From: Azohydromonas australica DSM 1124
GTDB taxonomy: Bacteria > Pseudomonadota > Gammaproteobacteria > Burkholderiales > Burkholderiaceae_C
Direction: 5' to 3'
DNA length: 64,000 nt
Assembly: GCF_000430725.1 (NCBI RefSeq)
Contig: NZ_KE387204.1
Location: 317,241-381,240 of the forward strand
Shown here one piece after another: positions 1 through 7,783 of the stretch. Positions within the stretch are counted from its first letter, which is position 1, and the number at the start of each line of letters is the position of its first letter. The notes below the pieces were generated by a model. It did no database searches. It saw only the letters and a list, made by a program, of their open reading frames with translations, and was not told the origin of the DNA. Position numbers and translations under genes: made by a program.

Positions 1-1
1 C

Positions 2-532
2 TGGGGCAAGATGGTCAAGCCGCTGTCGGATTCGCAGAAGAACCAGTTCTTCTCCAATTTGGCCAAGGTCGATACTGCCACGCGCTCCGCATTTTCCAAC
101 AGCGTGGTGATCCAGTTCATGAATTACCCGTCCAATCTGGTCCCGGCGCTGTTCGAGAACATGAAGGACAAGGGCGTGGGCATGGGCGGCCCGGACGTTT
201 TCATCAACGACCCGGACCTGGAACGCTCGGCTTATGTGTTCAACCCGAAGGCCAGGGGCGTGGTTCCCATCGGCATGAAGGTGGAATCCGACTGCTATAA
301 CGCGGTCAAGCACGGCGGCCCGTACACCAAGGTCGACGTGCGCAAGATCTACAGTTTTGCCCGCGACCGCCTGTACAGCAATTACATCTTCTGGAACCGC
401 TATACCGACAAGCACAATCCCTGGGCGGATGTGCTGAAAATGTTCAAGGGCGAAGCCTTCCCCACCGGCAGCGCCGGCGGCCTGAATGCAGCATGCCCCT
501 CGAAATTCGCGTCCTGTGCGCCCAAGCTCTAA
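2..532 (+). CDS. C-terminal part of an unidentified, probably secreted protein (truncated by the window edge)
   Basis: An open frame runs in from the left edge and ends at a TAA, giving 177 residues. The internal ATG at 11 is probably not the true start because the frame is open upstream of it. The visible part is rich in aromatic residues (IFWNRY, NPWADVLKMF) and has the run GGPDVFINDPDL. The composition resembles the C-terminal part of a secreted carbohydrate-active enzyme, but I cannot assign a family with confidence. Four cysteines are visible, two of them near the C-terminus, which would fit an exported protein. A strong terminator follows 27 bases after the stop, so this is the last gene of its transcript. 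The function is left open. Confidence 0.6.
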   Translation, partial: WGKMVKPLSDSQKNQFFSNLAKVDTATRSAFSNSVVIQFMNYPSNLVPALFENMKDKGVGMGGPDVFINDPDLERSAYVFNPKARGVVPIGMKVESDCYNAVKHGGPYTKVDVRKIYSFARDRLYSNYIFWNRYTDKHNPWADVLKMFKGEAFPTGSAGGLNAACPSKFASCAPKL

Positions 533-559
533 ACCAAAAACCACCATACTCCTTGAACG

Positions 560-583
560 GGCCGGCATTGCCGGCCTTTTTTT
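560..583 (+). terminator. Rho-independent terminator after the first gene
   Basis: A perfect 7-bp stem (GGCCGGC / GCCGGCC) with a 3-base loop is followed directly by seven T residues. It ends the transcript of the gene stopping at 532. Confidence 0.88.
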
Positions 584-1155
584 CGCCCGTGCGTTCCGTG
601 CCGTGACGCCAAGCCGTGCCGCAGGGCCTGCTGCAGCCGCTACAGGGGTCAGGCAGGCTTCACGCGCCGCGCATGCGGCTCCCTACGCACGGCGCGTGGC
701 AAGTCGCTGCGGCGGCATCCAAGCCGCTCCACGCGGGCCGGGTACGTTTAGCACACAAGGTACCAAGCCCGCACAACGGTTGCACAGACAACGTCATGAG
801 CACCGCGGCCATCGTCTCACTCGCATGCGGCGCCGCTTGGGCACGCCAGTGGCGATCGTTCCGGCAAACAGCCCTGTGAACGCCTACTTCCGCGCGATTC
901 GGCCTCTCGCAGCGTCCGGCTGCAGACGCGAAAAGGGGCCTGAACAGGGCTCGGCCGGCCTGCTTTGGCCCTAGAGCGTCGCCGGCAGGCCTTACGGCAC
1001 CACCTGCCGCACCCCCGTAAAACCCTCCATAGACCGCCGATGGGCGATGCCATAGGTGACGAAGCTGTAACGCAGAGTGACGCCCGGCTGCGTTGGTCAA
1101 TCCCCCCCTCGGGGCGCTTTTGCTACAGCGGGCATGGCAACTTGTAGCCATACAT
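584..1155. other. Gene-free stretch of about 570 bases before the nitroreductase gene
   Basis: No frame here has convincing coding character; the overlapping frames on both strands are Arg/Ala/Pro-rich shadows without ribosome sites. No tRNA or repeat was seen. The right end probably holds the promoter of the nitroreductase gene, next to a Fur-box-like sequence. Confidence 0.5.
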
Positions 1156-1171
1156 GACAATGGTTCTCATT
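1156..1171 (+). promoter_or_regulatory. Fur-box-like operator upstream of the nitroreductase gene
   Basis: The 16 bases GACAATGGTTCTCATT match 12 of 16 positions of the Fur consensus half GATAATGATAATCATT and resemble the AATGATTCTCATT form common in betaproteobacteria. The site lies 25-40 bases before the preferred ATG at 1196, where a repressor would block transcription. It overlaps the 5' end of the longest open frame (ATG at 1154), which is one reason to prefer the later start. Confidence 0.45.
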
Positions 1172-1195
1172 CGCCAGCCCCTTGCCGTGAACGAC

Positions 1196-1828
1196 ATGAG
1201 CCTGCCTCCCAAGCCCGCTGCTTCGCCCGCCACCGCCGTCCCTGGAACCGAAGAAGACCTGGCGGCGCTGGCGCAGGCGCTCATCACCTCGCGCCAGAGC
1301 GTGCTGCCCAAGCGGCTGGCCGAGCCGGGCCCGGACGCCCAGCAGTTGCAACGGCTGCTGCTGGCGGCGGCAGCGGCGCCGGACCATGGCGAGCTGCGGC
1401 CGTGGCGCTTCGTCATCGTGCCGGCAGCCAAGCGGGTGCTGCTGGCCGACATGTTCGAAGGCGCGCTGCTGGACCGTGACGCCCGGGCCACGGCGGCCGA
1501 GCGCGAGTCTGCGCGCGAGAAGGCGCATCGGGCGCCGCTGCTGATGCTGGCAGTGGCCAAGTTGGGACCAGCGCAGCCCGACATGCCGGCATCGGAGCGG
1601 CTGGTATCGCTGGGCGCGGCGCTACAGAACCTGCTGCTGCTGGCGCACGCCATGGGTTTTGGTGCCGGGCTCACCAGCGGACAGGCGATGACGTCGCCGC
1701 GGCTGCGCACGCTGTTCGGCCTGCAGCCGGGCGAAGAGGCGGTGTGCTTCGTCAGCGTGGGCAGCGTGACGCAGCGCAAGCCGATGCGCCCGCGCCCCAG
1801 CCCGCACGAGATCGCCAGCGAGCTGTAG
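1196..1828 (+). CDS. Nitroreductase family protein (YdjA-like, FMN-dependent)
   Basis: The 210-residue protein opens with a family-typical N-terminus: an SRQSV motif, then LAEPGPDAQQLQRLL and APDHGELRPWRFVIV. This matches the flavin-binding start of YdjA-type nitroreductases (R-x-S-x..EPAP..L..APDH..L.PW.F). The segment LGAALQNLLLLAHAMGFGAGLTSG is the usual helix and dimer/FMN segment near the C-terminus. Family members are soluble NAD(P)H-dependent FMN enzymes that reduce nitro or related compounds; the physiological substrate is unknown. The start at 1196 is preferred over 1154 because the extra 14 residues are not family-like and cover the Fur-box-like site. No strong ribosome site is visible for either start. 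The gene stands alone, convergent with the next one. Confidence 0.8.
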   Translation: MSLPPKPAASPATAVPGTEEDLAALAQALITSRQSVLPKRLAEPGPDAQQLQRLLLAAAAAPDHGELRPWRFVIVPAAKRVLLADMFEGALLDRDARATAAERESAREKAHRAPLLMLAVAKLGPAQPDMPASERLVSLGAALQNLLLLAHAMGFGAGLTSGQAMTSPRLRTLFGLQPGEEAVCFVSVGSVTQRKPMRPRPSPHEIASEL

Positions 1829-1902
1829 GGCACCGGCCGGATGGTCGGCCCGGCTGCGGCCAGGTGCTCAGCCCGGAGCGCAGCGGGTCGGCCGCGACGC
1901 TG

Positions 1903-2265
1903 TCACGCGTCGCAGGGCCACAGCCGGCGCAGCAGCTCGTGGGCCCAGTCCGGCAGCGTCGCGCCGGCCGCGTCTGCGGACCAGGCCTCGACCTGCTCGT
2001 ACTCGTCGCCGTCGATCACGGCCTCGTGCGCCAGTTCGCCCTGGCCACGCACACTGAGCTTCAGCCATCCCCGCTCGGCACTTTCCCAGGCCAGCGCAAT
2101 GGCGCCTTCGGGCTCCACCGTCACTTCCGGCGCCGGCCAAGCCGCCGCAGTGAGCTCGAGCAGGCGCTGCGCCTCGTGCAGCGTGGACGGCGCGGGTGCG
2201 TGCCAGCCACGCTCGGCAATGAAGGGCTGGACTTCGGACAGGGCGGATGACAGCAGAGGTGACAT
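1903..2265 (-). CDS. Hypothetical protein, 120 aa
   Basis: The 120-residue product has a balanced composition, with many Glu/Asp and Trp, unlike the Arg/Ala-rich shadow frames on the other strand. Its centre (PEVTVEPEGAIALAWESAERGWLKLSVRGQGEL) alternates like a small beta-sheet domain, and helices are likely at both ends. No signal peptide or membrane segment is visible. I do not recognise the family. It is convergent with the nitroreductase gene (74-base gap) and divergent from the recombinase gene. The ribosome site before the ATG at 2265 is weak. Confidence 0.55.
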   Translation of the reverse strand: MSPLLSSALSEVQPFIAERGWHAPAPSTLHEAQRLLELTAAAWPAPEVTVEPEGAIALAWESAERGWLKLSVRGQGELAHEAVIDGDEYEQVEAWSADAAGATLPDWAHELLRRLWPCDA

Positions 2266-2397
2266 GGCGGCGATGGTAGGGGGAAGGCAGGACGGTCCAC
2301 GGGGGCTTCACCGCCGCGCTCGGTTTCGACCGGGCGGGCTGCTGGCCGAGTGCCAAGATCATGCTGTTTCGGAATGGTTTGGCGCTGCACTCATACC

Positions 2398-2437
2398 CTG
2401 ATAATTCTTGTTATGCAGGTACTACATATATTCAATC
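2398..2437 (+). promoter_or_regulatory. AT-rich promoter-like tract before the recombinase gene
   Basis: About 40 bases of clearly AT-rich sequence (ataattcttgttatg, then tacatatattcaat) stand out from GC-rich surroundings, about 115-155 bases before the recombinase ATG. TTGTTA at 2408 and TATATT at 2427 are weak promoter-like hexamers, with shorter than ideal spacing. A recombination-site role is possible but not shown. Confidence 0.3.
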
Positions 2438-2552
2438 TACATGCCGTTGAGGATGGCACGAACGGGCAGCCCGGCGTGGCTCCAGGCTGCGGGCAAGCGG
2501 CAAACCGTGGCGTTTCCAGCCACCGGCCGCGGGCCGGCGGCCGATTCGGGCG

Positions 2553-4754
2553 ATGACGGCGCCGTTGGGCGCATCGCGGCGCGGCCGGCCGCTCGGCAGC
2601 CGGGCCGAGGTGGGGTCTCCACAGTCGCAACTGCGGCTGCATCACTTCAGCTTCCTGCGGGCGCTGGCCGAAGGCGTGAACCTGCGCGCGGCCTGGGAGC
2701 GCTACATGGCCTTCGCGGGCGGGCCGGACGACGAGCGGCATTTCGCGGCGCAGGCGCGGCGGCTGCGCCGCCAGATCGCACAGGCGGCACGGGCGCAGGG
2801 GCTGGACGAGGTGGCGGCTGAAGCGCTGGCGGAGCCTGCGCCGGCCCCGGCGGACGCCGGCCTGCCGTCCCTTCAGGACTGGATCGCCCAATGCTGCGAG
2901 GCGACGGGCATTGACCCCGAGGACCGGGACCCGGCGGAATGGCTACGCGCGTACCAGTCCGAATTCGGTCTCGACGTGGCGGTGATGCCACAGCCGGCGA
3001 CCGCCGGCCCGACGCCGCGTCCGGCCCGGCTGGCGGCGCTCAACCGCTTGGCCACGGCGCTGTCCGCGCCGCCGGCGCTGGACGACGCGCTCGCGTTGTG
3101 GCTCACGCCGGCGCTGGCCGCCGCGCTGCGCGGGGCCGGGCTGCTGACGCTGCGCGACCTGGCCGACTTCGCCAACGTGCATGGCGCACGCTGGCACCGG
3201 CGGGTGCCGGGTGTGGGTGCGGTACGGGCCGGGCGGCTGCTGGACTGGCTGCGGCCCTTGGCCGAGTCGCTGGGCCATCCGCTGCAGGAGGTGGCGCTGC
3301 AGCCGGCACGTCAACTGGCGCTGGTGCGCGAGCGGACGCTGGCGGCCGTGCAGGACCGGCGCCTGGGCATCGTCCCGCTGGAACGACTAGCGGTGCCACC
3401 CGACCTCGACGGCCGGCATGGCGTGTTCCGCCTGGCCACGCCCAATGTCCTGGGCGCGTCAACGGACTTGGAGGCCTTGCGCGCCTGGCTGCAGCGCTAC
3501 GCCATGTCACCGCGTACCTATGCCTCCTACGCGCGCGAGGCCGAGCGTTTTTACCTGTGGTGCCTGTGCGTGCGGCGCAAGCCGCTGTCCTCGGTCCAGG
3601 AAGAGGATCTGCATGCCTACCGCGGCTTCATCGCGAACCCGCCCGGGGACTGGCAACAGCCGCGCCAGGAAGCGCGGGACAGCGAGCACTGGCGCCCTTT
3701 CCGCGGCCCGCTGAGCCCGCTGTCGCAGCGCCACGCGCTCACCGTGGTCGCCTCGATGCTGGGCGCGCTGATGAAGGCGGGCTACCTGGGCGCCAACGCC
3801 GCGGCCGGCGTCACGCCACACATGAAGCTGCCGCGCCCGGGCATCGACGTGCGGCGCAGCTTCGACGAGGCGCAATGGAGCTGGCTGATGTCGTGCTGGG
3901 AGGCGCTGTACCGCGAGGCGGGCGCACTTGGTGGCTTGGCCGACCTGGGGCCGGACGCGAAGCCCGCCCGCGCTCGCAGCCTGCGCCGGCTGCGGCTGGT
4001 GCTGGAGTTAGGCGCCACCACCGGGCTGCGGCTGATCGAGCTGTGCACCGCCCGGCTCTCCGGGCTGCGGCGCGAGCGTTTCGAGGGCGACTCCGTGTGG
4101 ATGCTGGAAGTGCTGGGCAAGGGACACCGCCGCCGCAGCGTGCCGATCTACGACGACATCAAGGCGCTCATCGACCGGCACCAGGCGGACATGGCGGCCG
4201 CGGGCATCGGCCACGAACCGGCAGCGCCGCTGCGCACGCTCCTCACGCCGGCGGGCGCCGCAAGCGACGGCGGCATGTCCGTGGACGGCGCCGCCACGCC
4301 ATGGGATGGACAGGAAGCGGGCACGGCGACGACCCGCGCCCGCGCCGATGAGCGGGCGCAGCGACCGCTCATCGGCGCGCTGCGTGGCGCGGTGCCTCGC
4401 TGGCGCCTGGACGCGCAAGGCGTGCCGACGCTGGCACCCGGCCGCCAGGCCGATCGCTGGGGTGCGCTGGAACCATCGGCGCTGTACCAGTCGCTCAAGC
4501 GGCTGCTGCGCCATGCGGGCGAGCACGCGCATGAGGCCCAGCCGCCGCTGGACGGTGATGCCTTCCGCAGCGCCTCCACGCACTGGCTGCGGCATTTCTT
4601 TGCCAACAACGCGGCGGCCGACGGCGTGCTGCCGGTGGCGCTGATGGGTGCCATGGGACATGCCGATCTCAAGACCACCTCGCTCTACACGCGGCCCGAG
4701 CAGCAGCTCATGCTGCGCGAGCTGGCCAAGGTGCGCCGTCGCGGCGGTGGTTGA
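2553..4754 (+). CDS. Tyrosine recombinase/integrase with long N-terminal extension (DUF3701-type)
   Basis: This 733-residue protein is much longer than XerC/XerD (about 300). The N-terminal 270 residues include the helical RYMAFAGGPDDERHFAAQARRL region and a GVGAVRAGRLLDWL helix-hairpin-like segment, as in the phage-integrase N-terminal family DUF3701. A SAM-like core-binding domain follows (about 300-400, SPRTYASYAREAERFYLWC). The catalytic domain has the expected residues: Arg493 (TTGLRLIEL), Lys523 (GKGHRRR), His677 and Arg680 (HWLRH), His703 (GHADLKTTSLY) and the nucleophile Tyr712. It therefore looks active. It borders the partition/origin module, where such recombinases commonly resolve replicon dimers. 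It could instead be an integrase, but no att sites were found. The start is uncertain. Confidence 0.85.
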   Translation: MTAPLGASRRGRPLGSRAEVGSPQSQLRLHHFSFLRALAEGVNLRAAWERYMAFAGGPDDERHFAAQARRLRRQIAQAARAQGLDEVAAEALAEPAPAPADAGLPSLQDWIAQCCEATGIDPEDRDPAEWLRAYQSEFGLDVAVMPQPATAGPTPRPARLAALNRLATALSAPPALDDALALWLTPALAAALRGAGLLTLRDLADFANVHGARWHRRVPGVGAVRAGRLLDWLRPLAESLGHPLQEVALQPARQLALVRERTLAAVQDRRLGIVPLERLAVPPDLDGRHGVFRLATPNVLGASTDLEALRAWLQRYAMSPRTYASYAREAERFYLWCLCVRRKPLSSVQEEDLHAYRGFIANPPGDWQQPRQEARDSEHWRPFRGPLSPLSQRHALTVVASMLGALMKAGYLGANAAAGVTPHMKLPRPGIDVRRSFDEAQWSWLMSCWEALYREAGALGGLADLGPDAKPARARSLRRLRLVLELGATTGLRLIELCTARLSGLRRERFEGDSVWMLEVLGKGHRRRSVPIYDDIKALIDRHQADMAAAGIGHEPAAPLRTLLTPAGAASDGGMSVDGAATPWDGQEAGTATTRARADERAQRPLIGALRGAVPRWRLDAQGVPTLAPGRQADRWGALEPSALYQSLKRLLRHAGEHAHEAQPPLDGDAFRSASTHWLRHFFANNAAADGVLPVALMGAMGHADLKTTSLYTRPEQQLMLRELAKVRRRGGG

Positions 4755-4772
4755 AGGGGCATGCGGCGACGG

Positions 4773-4788
4773 GTGAGGGTTTTCGGGA
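4773..4788 (+). repeat. Iteron copy next to the recombinase gene
   Basis: GTGAGGGTTTTCGGGA matches the consensus of the array before rep (GTGAGGnTTTTCGGGA) exactly, 18 bases after the recombinase stop codon and about 4.5 kb from the main array. Confidence 0.7.
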
Positions 4789-4814
4789 CAGGAACCGCGG
4801 CGGCATGAACCCCG

Positions 4815-4835
4815 GGTGTTGAACGGTTCAACACC
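4815..4835. repeat. parS-like 21-bp palindrome, copy 1
   Basis: Ten-base arms GGTGTTGAAC / GTTCAACACC flank a single central G. It is the outermost of six copies spread over 3 kb around parB and the 3' end of parA, and is the likely ParB binding site. Confidence 0.75.
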
Positions 4836-5110
4836 CTGCCCTTTCGGCGCTCTACGCCGGCGCCCGCGACCGTCCGGGTCCGCATCGGCTTCGCCCGCCG
4901 CGGTATGGGCTTCCGAATACCTGCCCTGCTGCAGTCAGATACCGGTGGGCAAGGGCACACATGGCTCGCGCACTGCCCTGCCCCGCGCTGGTGCGCGGCC
5001 TTGCCTGGCCCGTCCCTTCCTCCCATGAGCTGGTTTTGAACGGTCGTGCGTGCCGCTGCGTGTCCACCGCGCTGGAAGGTTTCACCCAGTTCAGGCCATG
5101 GATGCCCGAC

Positions 5111-5126
5111 GTGAGGTTTTTCAGGA
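5111..5126 (+). repeat. Iteron copy in the centromere-like tract
   Basis: GTGAGGTTTTTCAGGA matches the iteron consensus, with the same G-to-A change (TCAGGA) seen in the copies at 9674 and 9788. A more degenerate relative lies near 5174-5188. Confidence 0.55.
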
Positions 5127-5356
5127 GCCATGACAGATCACCTCGGCACGTGCAAACGGAATCCGTTCGCTGGACGTTTTTAGGAGAATCAGCGTCAGAT
5201 TCGTCAAGACGACAGCCGATCCTTTTCTACGCCTTTCGGCGGGCACTGTGGAAGCCCACGCAGCCCTCCACCGAGCGTACAGCGTGCACGCTTGGACCTC
5301 AGGAAAGCGCCCCAACCGAGCCATTCGCCTTGGGCCGCCAAGCCCGGACGCGATGG

Positions 5357-5377
5357 GGTGTTGAACCGTTCAACACC
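5357..5377. repeat. parS-like 21-bp palindrome, copy 2
   Basis: Both 10-base arms are identical to copy 1, with a central C, so the site is in the opposite orientation by its centre base. Confidence 0.75.
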
Positions 5378-5413
5378 TGACCGTCCCGGCACGTGGCCCG
5401 ACCCTGTGCCAGC

Positions 5414-5441
5414 ATCACGACGTCAGATTCCGCGTCGTGAT
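5414..5441. repeat. 9-bp inverted repeat
   Basis: ATCACGACG and CGTCGTGAT form a perfect 9-bp stem around a 10-base spacer, 37 bases after parS copy 2. Its role is unknown; it could be a protein site or a cruciform. Confidence 0.45.
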
Positions 5442-5523
5442 ACCGGGCTTCCTGCCTTCGTAGGCAAACGCGATGGCTCACGCAGCCCGCCCAAGTGAGC
5501 CCTTGGGCGCTAAACGACTGCAG

Positions 5524-5539
5524 GTGAGGGTCTACGGGA
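5524..5539 (+). repeat. Iteron copy in the centromere-like tract
   Basis: GTGAGGGTCTACGGGA is closest to the copy at 9440 (GTGAGGGTTTACGGGA), differing by one base. This suggests the scattered copies share ancestry with the main array. Confidence 0.5.
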
Positions 5540-5652
5540 GCCCCGTGCCGACACTGAAGGGACCTGTACGGCAGGCCGTCCGAGGATCCTGCATCGAGCC
5601 TGGAATGCAGGGCACCGGGCATGGGCACCCGCACCGCCACAGCGTCACCGCA

Positions 5653-5673
5653 GGTGTTGAACGGTTCAACACC
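5653..5673. repeat. parS-like 21-bp palindrome, copy 3 (extended)
   Basis: Both arms are identical to copy 1 with a central G. Here the symmetry extends three further bases on each side (5650-5676, 13-base arms), making it the most extended copy. Confidence 0.75.
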
Positions 5674-6125
5674 TGCAGAGCCCTGCACGCCGCGAGGTGG
5701 TTGGCCGCCATGCGCCTGCCTGCCTGACCAACGCTGCGGGACTGGCCGCCCGCCGCTGTCGCATGGCGGCGACCTGACGGGAGCCAGCGTTCCGGACTGG
5801 ACACGAGCCGGTTCCCATGCTCATCAGAACCGGCCAGCAGAGAGGTGTGACATGGCACGGCACACCGTGGTGGTGCGACTCGCAACCGCCCTTCCCCATC
5901 GCCACAAAAGCGCTGGCCTGCAGCGGCGTCCGCACCCGCGTTGCACTGGCGTCCAGGAGAGTCGAAGCGTTTGGGCCAGATGAAGCCCGGGTAGTCGTCC
6001 TTCCACTTCGTCATTCTCGTGAAAGCGGCAGGCTGTGCGGCCCCTCGCCAGCACCAAGCCTGGCTGCTGCGAACCACGACCGGAGCTCTAGCGTTCAACC
6101 CGATCTGCCTGCACCGGCGCCGGGA

Positions 6126-6158
6126 CCGCCTGGACTCCCGCCTGCGCGGGAGTGACAA
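6126..6158. repeat. REP-like palindromic element
   Basis: ACTCCCGC-CTGC-GCGGGAGT is a perfect 8-bp hairpin with a tetraloop, embedded in TGGACTCCCGCC...GGGAGTGACAAAG. This is the form of the common betaproteobacterial repeat 'gtcattcccgcgcaggcgggaatcca'. A degenerate inverted partner (tcgtcattctcgtgaaagcgg) lies near 6008-6028, so the two may form one composite REP pair. Confidence 0.5.
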
Positions 6159-6626
6159 AGCAGGGGGCGAAGCGGAAGGACCGTGAAGCGTTGAGTCGAG
6201 ACCCCCGCGGATCTGCTTGCAGTGGCCTGGCACCTCCGGGACGCCCGGCCTTGCGGAAGCGACGAATCGGCGAGCCAAGCGCTTCGACTCCCGGGGGCCC
6301 CAGCCCGGCGACGTCCCTGCGCATCCGTGGGTATGCGCAGCTACGCCGCCCGGGTGGGCCTCCCCAGATTGCAGCCAACGAGCGAGCGGCCACTTGGATT
6401 TCCCTGGACGGCAGGGCGCTCGGGTGGGAACAACGTGGCAAGACGTGGAGCGGGTCGGTCCCGGCAAAGCCATGGCCGTCCTTGCCGGGACAGGGATGCG
6501 CAACCGTCCTGGGGAGCGCGCGCCAACATCGGCCCTCCTCCTCTCCCAGCCACCGGACTGCTGACCCGGCATCGCGCTTCGCCTGTCGGCTGCAGCACTG
6601 CGTCGACCCAGCCGGCCCGCTGCCGA

Positions 6627-6647
6627 CGTGTTGAACCGTTCAACACC
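6627..6647. repeat. parS-like 21-bp palindrome, copy 4
   Basis: It is identical to the other copies except for C instead of G at the first base; the centre base is C. It lies 56 bases before copy 5. Confidence 0.72.
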
Positions 6648-6703
6648 TGCGCCGCGGCTCCGCCGTGGCCCGGCAGGAAAGCTCTGCGGGCTGGGGGACG
6701 CAG

Positions 6704-6724
6704 GGTGTTGAACGGTTCAACACC
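6704..6724. repeat. parS-like 21-bp palindrome, copy 5
   Basis: This full 21-bp copy with central G sits immediately beyond the parB terminator, about 33 bases from the parB stop. Confidence 0.75.
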
Positions 6725-6726
6725 CA

Positions 6727-6752
6727 AAGAAAAAGGCGCCTTGCGGCGCCTT
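6727..6752 (-). terminator. Rho-independent terminator of the parAB operon
   Basis: On the minus strand the stem AAGGCGCC / GGCGCCTT closes on a GCAA tetraloop and is followed by TTTCTTT. It begins six bases after the parB stop codon. Confidence 0.9.
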
Positions 6753-6757
6753 CGGGT

Positions 6758-7783
6758 TCACGCCGGCTGGCGGCGTATGAAGTCCTCGACCAGCCGCAGC
6801 AATTCCGCCTCGCGCTCCGGCGGCAGCACGCCGGCCTCGAAGCGCAGCGACGCGCGTCCGCGCGCATCACGGCTCAGCGTGGCGAGCTTGCGCCCATCGC
6901 GGCGCAGGTGGGAGGACGCGGCGGACGGTGCCGTCACCATGGCTTGGCCGGTGAGCGCGTTGAACACGGCCTGCGCCGCCAGTGCCTTGCCCTGCCCCTT
7001 GAGTTCGCGCGCCCGCTCCAGCACCGCATCCGGGTCCTTTTGCAGCAGCTCCGACAGTGGCTGCGCCCAGCGGAACTGGATTTCCAGCGGCGAAGCAAAA
7101 GCCTCCACCACAGCGGCCGGCAGGCGCGCCAGTGCCAGGCTCTTGGACACCAGCGACACGTCCACCTGCACGGATTCCGCCAGCTTGCGCAGCGACGGGT
7201 ACAGCCCCTCATCCAGCGCACGCCGGTACATGCAGCCCTGCTCCCACGGGCTCAGGTTCTTGCGGCCGCGGTTCTCGCGCTCCATCGCTTCGAACAGCTG
7301 CTGGTCACTGACTTCCTCCACCAGCGCCCGCACCGGCAGCCCCAGCTCGAGGCAGGCCCGGTGGCGGCGGTGGCCGAACACCAGCTCGTAGAGCACGCCC
7401 GGCTGTGCCGCGCGCTGCTCGGCTTCCGACAGCGGCCGCACCTTCACCGGTTGCACGTTGCCGCCCGCGGACTCGATCTCGGTCTTGAGCTCGCGGAACT
7501 CCGCATCCGCGAAGCTCGCCTCATGCCGGTTGGCCCAGCGCGACGGACGGACGGAGGCCGCGTCCAGGCTGCGCACCGGCACCGCACCTTCGAAGTCGCG
7601 CAGCCGCTCGCGCAGGTCCTCGGCTTCCTTGATCGCGGCCGACTGCGTGGAGAGGAACTGCAGCATCGAGCCCGGCGCCGTCTTGGCGCGTGCATCCTCG
7701 GCGGCCGCGCCCACGCCGCCCGCCACCGGCGATACCGGCGGCACCTGGATCAGGCCGGCCTTGGCAGCGAGTTTCTTGCTCAT
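6758..7783 (-). CDS. parB: ParB family partition protein (centromere-binding)
   Basis: The 341-residue protein binds partition sites and works with ParA to segregate the replicon. The ParB N-terminal CTPase fold is recognised by FGHRRHRACLELG (residues about 136-148, equivalent to the GxRR box) and by ENRGRKNLSPWE (about 170-181). The helix-turn-helix follows (SLRKLAESVQVDVSLVSKSLALARLP, about 197-222). The C-terminal 60 residues are charged and helical and probably form the dimerisation domain. Its ATG overlaps the parA stop (ATGA), so the two are translationally coupled. It ends in a strong terminator. The six 21-bp palindromes around it are its likely targets; they differ from the chromosomal parS sequence (GTTnCACGTGAAAC), so this ParB is probably specific for this replicon. 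Confidence 0.92.
   Translation of the reverse strand: MSKKLAAKAGLIQVPPVSPVAGGVGAAAEDARAKTAPGSMLQFLSTQSAAIKEAEDLRERLRDFEGAVPVRSLDAASVRPSRWANRHEASFADAEFRELKTEIESAGGNVQPVKVRPLSEAEQRAAQPGVLYELVFGHRRHRACLELGLPVRALVEEVSDQQLFEAMERENRGRKNLSPWEQGCMYRRALDEGLYPSLRKLAESVQVDVSLVSKSLALARLPAAVVEAFASPLEIQFRWAQPLSELLQKDPDAVLERARELKGQGKALAAQAVFNALTGQAMVTAPSAASSHLRRDGRKLATLSRDARGRASLRFEAGVLPPEREAELLRLVEDFIRRQPA

Larger units (their letters stand above)
4755..6757. other. Centromere-like gene-free tract between recombinase and parB
   Basis: Two kilobases hold no credible gene; all frames on both strands are interrupted or have shadow-like composition. The tract contains five exact or near-exact copies of a 21-bp palindrome (see separate entries), a degenerate half copy near 5032-5044, three copies of the 16-bp iteron found beside rep, a 9-bp inverted repeat and a REP-like hairpin. 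This layout fits the partition site (parS cluster) of the replicon. Confidence 0.65.

Noticed and set aside
2398..2437. AT-rich tract before the recombinase gene as a dif-type site
   Set aside because: It lacks the two 11-base Xer arms around a 6-base centre; the arms I could draw do not match the dif consensus or each other. Kept only as a promoter-like tract.
6126..6158. REP-like hairpin as a terminator
   Set aside because: No T-run follows and no gene ends nearby; the sequence matches a dispersed betaproteobacterial repeat.
4755..6757. tRNA gene or CRISPR array in the gene-free tract
   Set aside because: The repeats are palindromes and iterons at irregular spacing with no spacer-repeat pattern; no cloverleaf or T-loop sequence was found.
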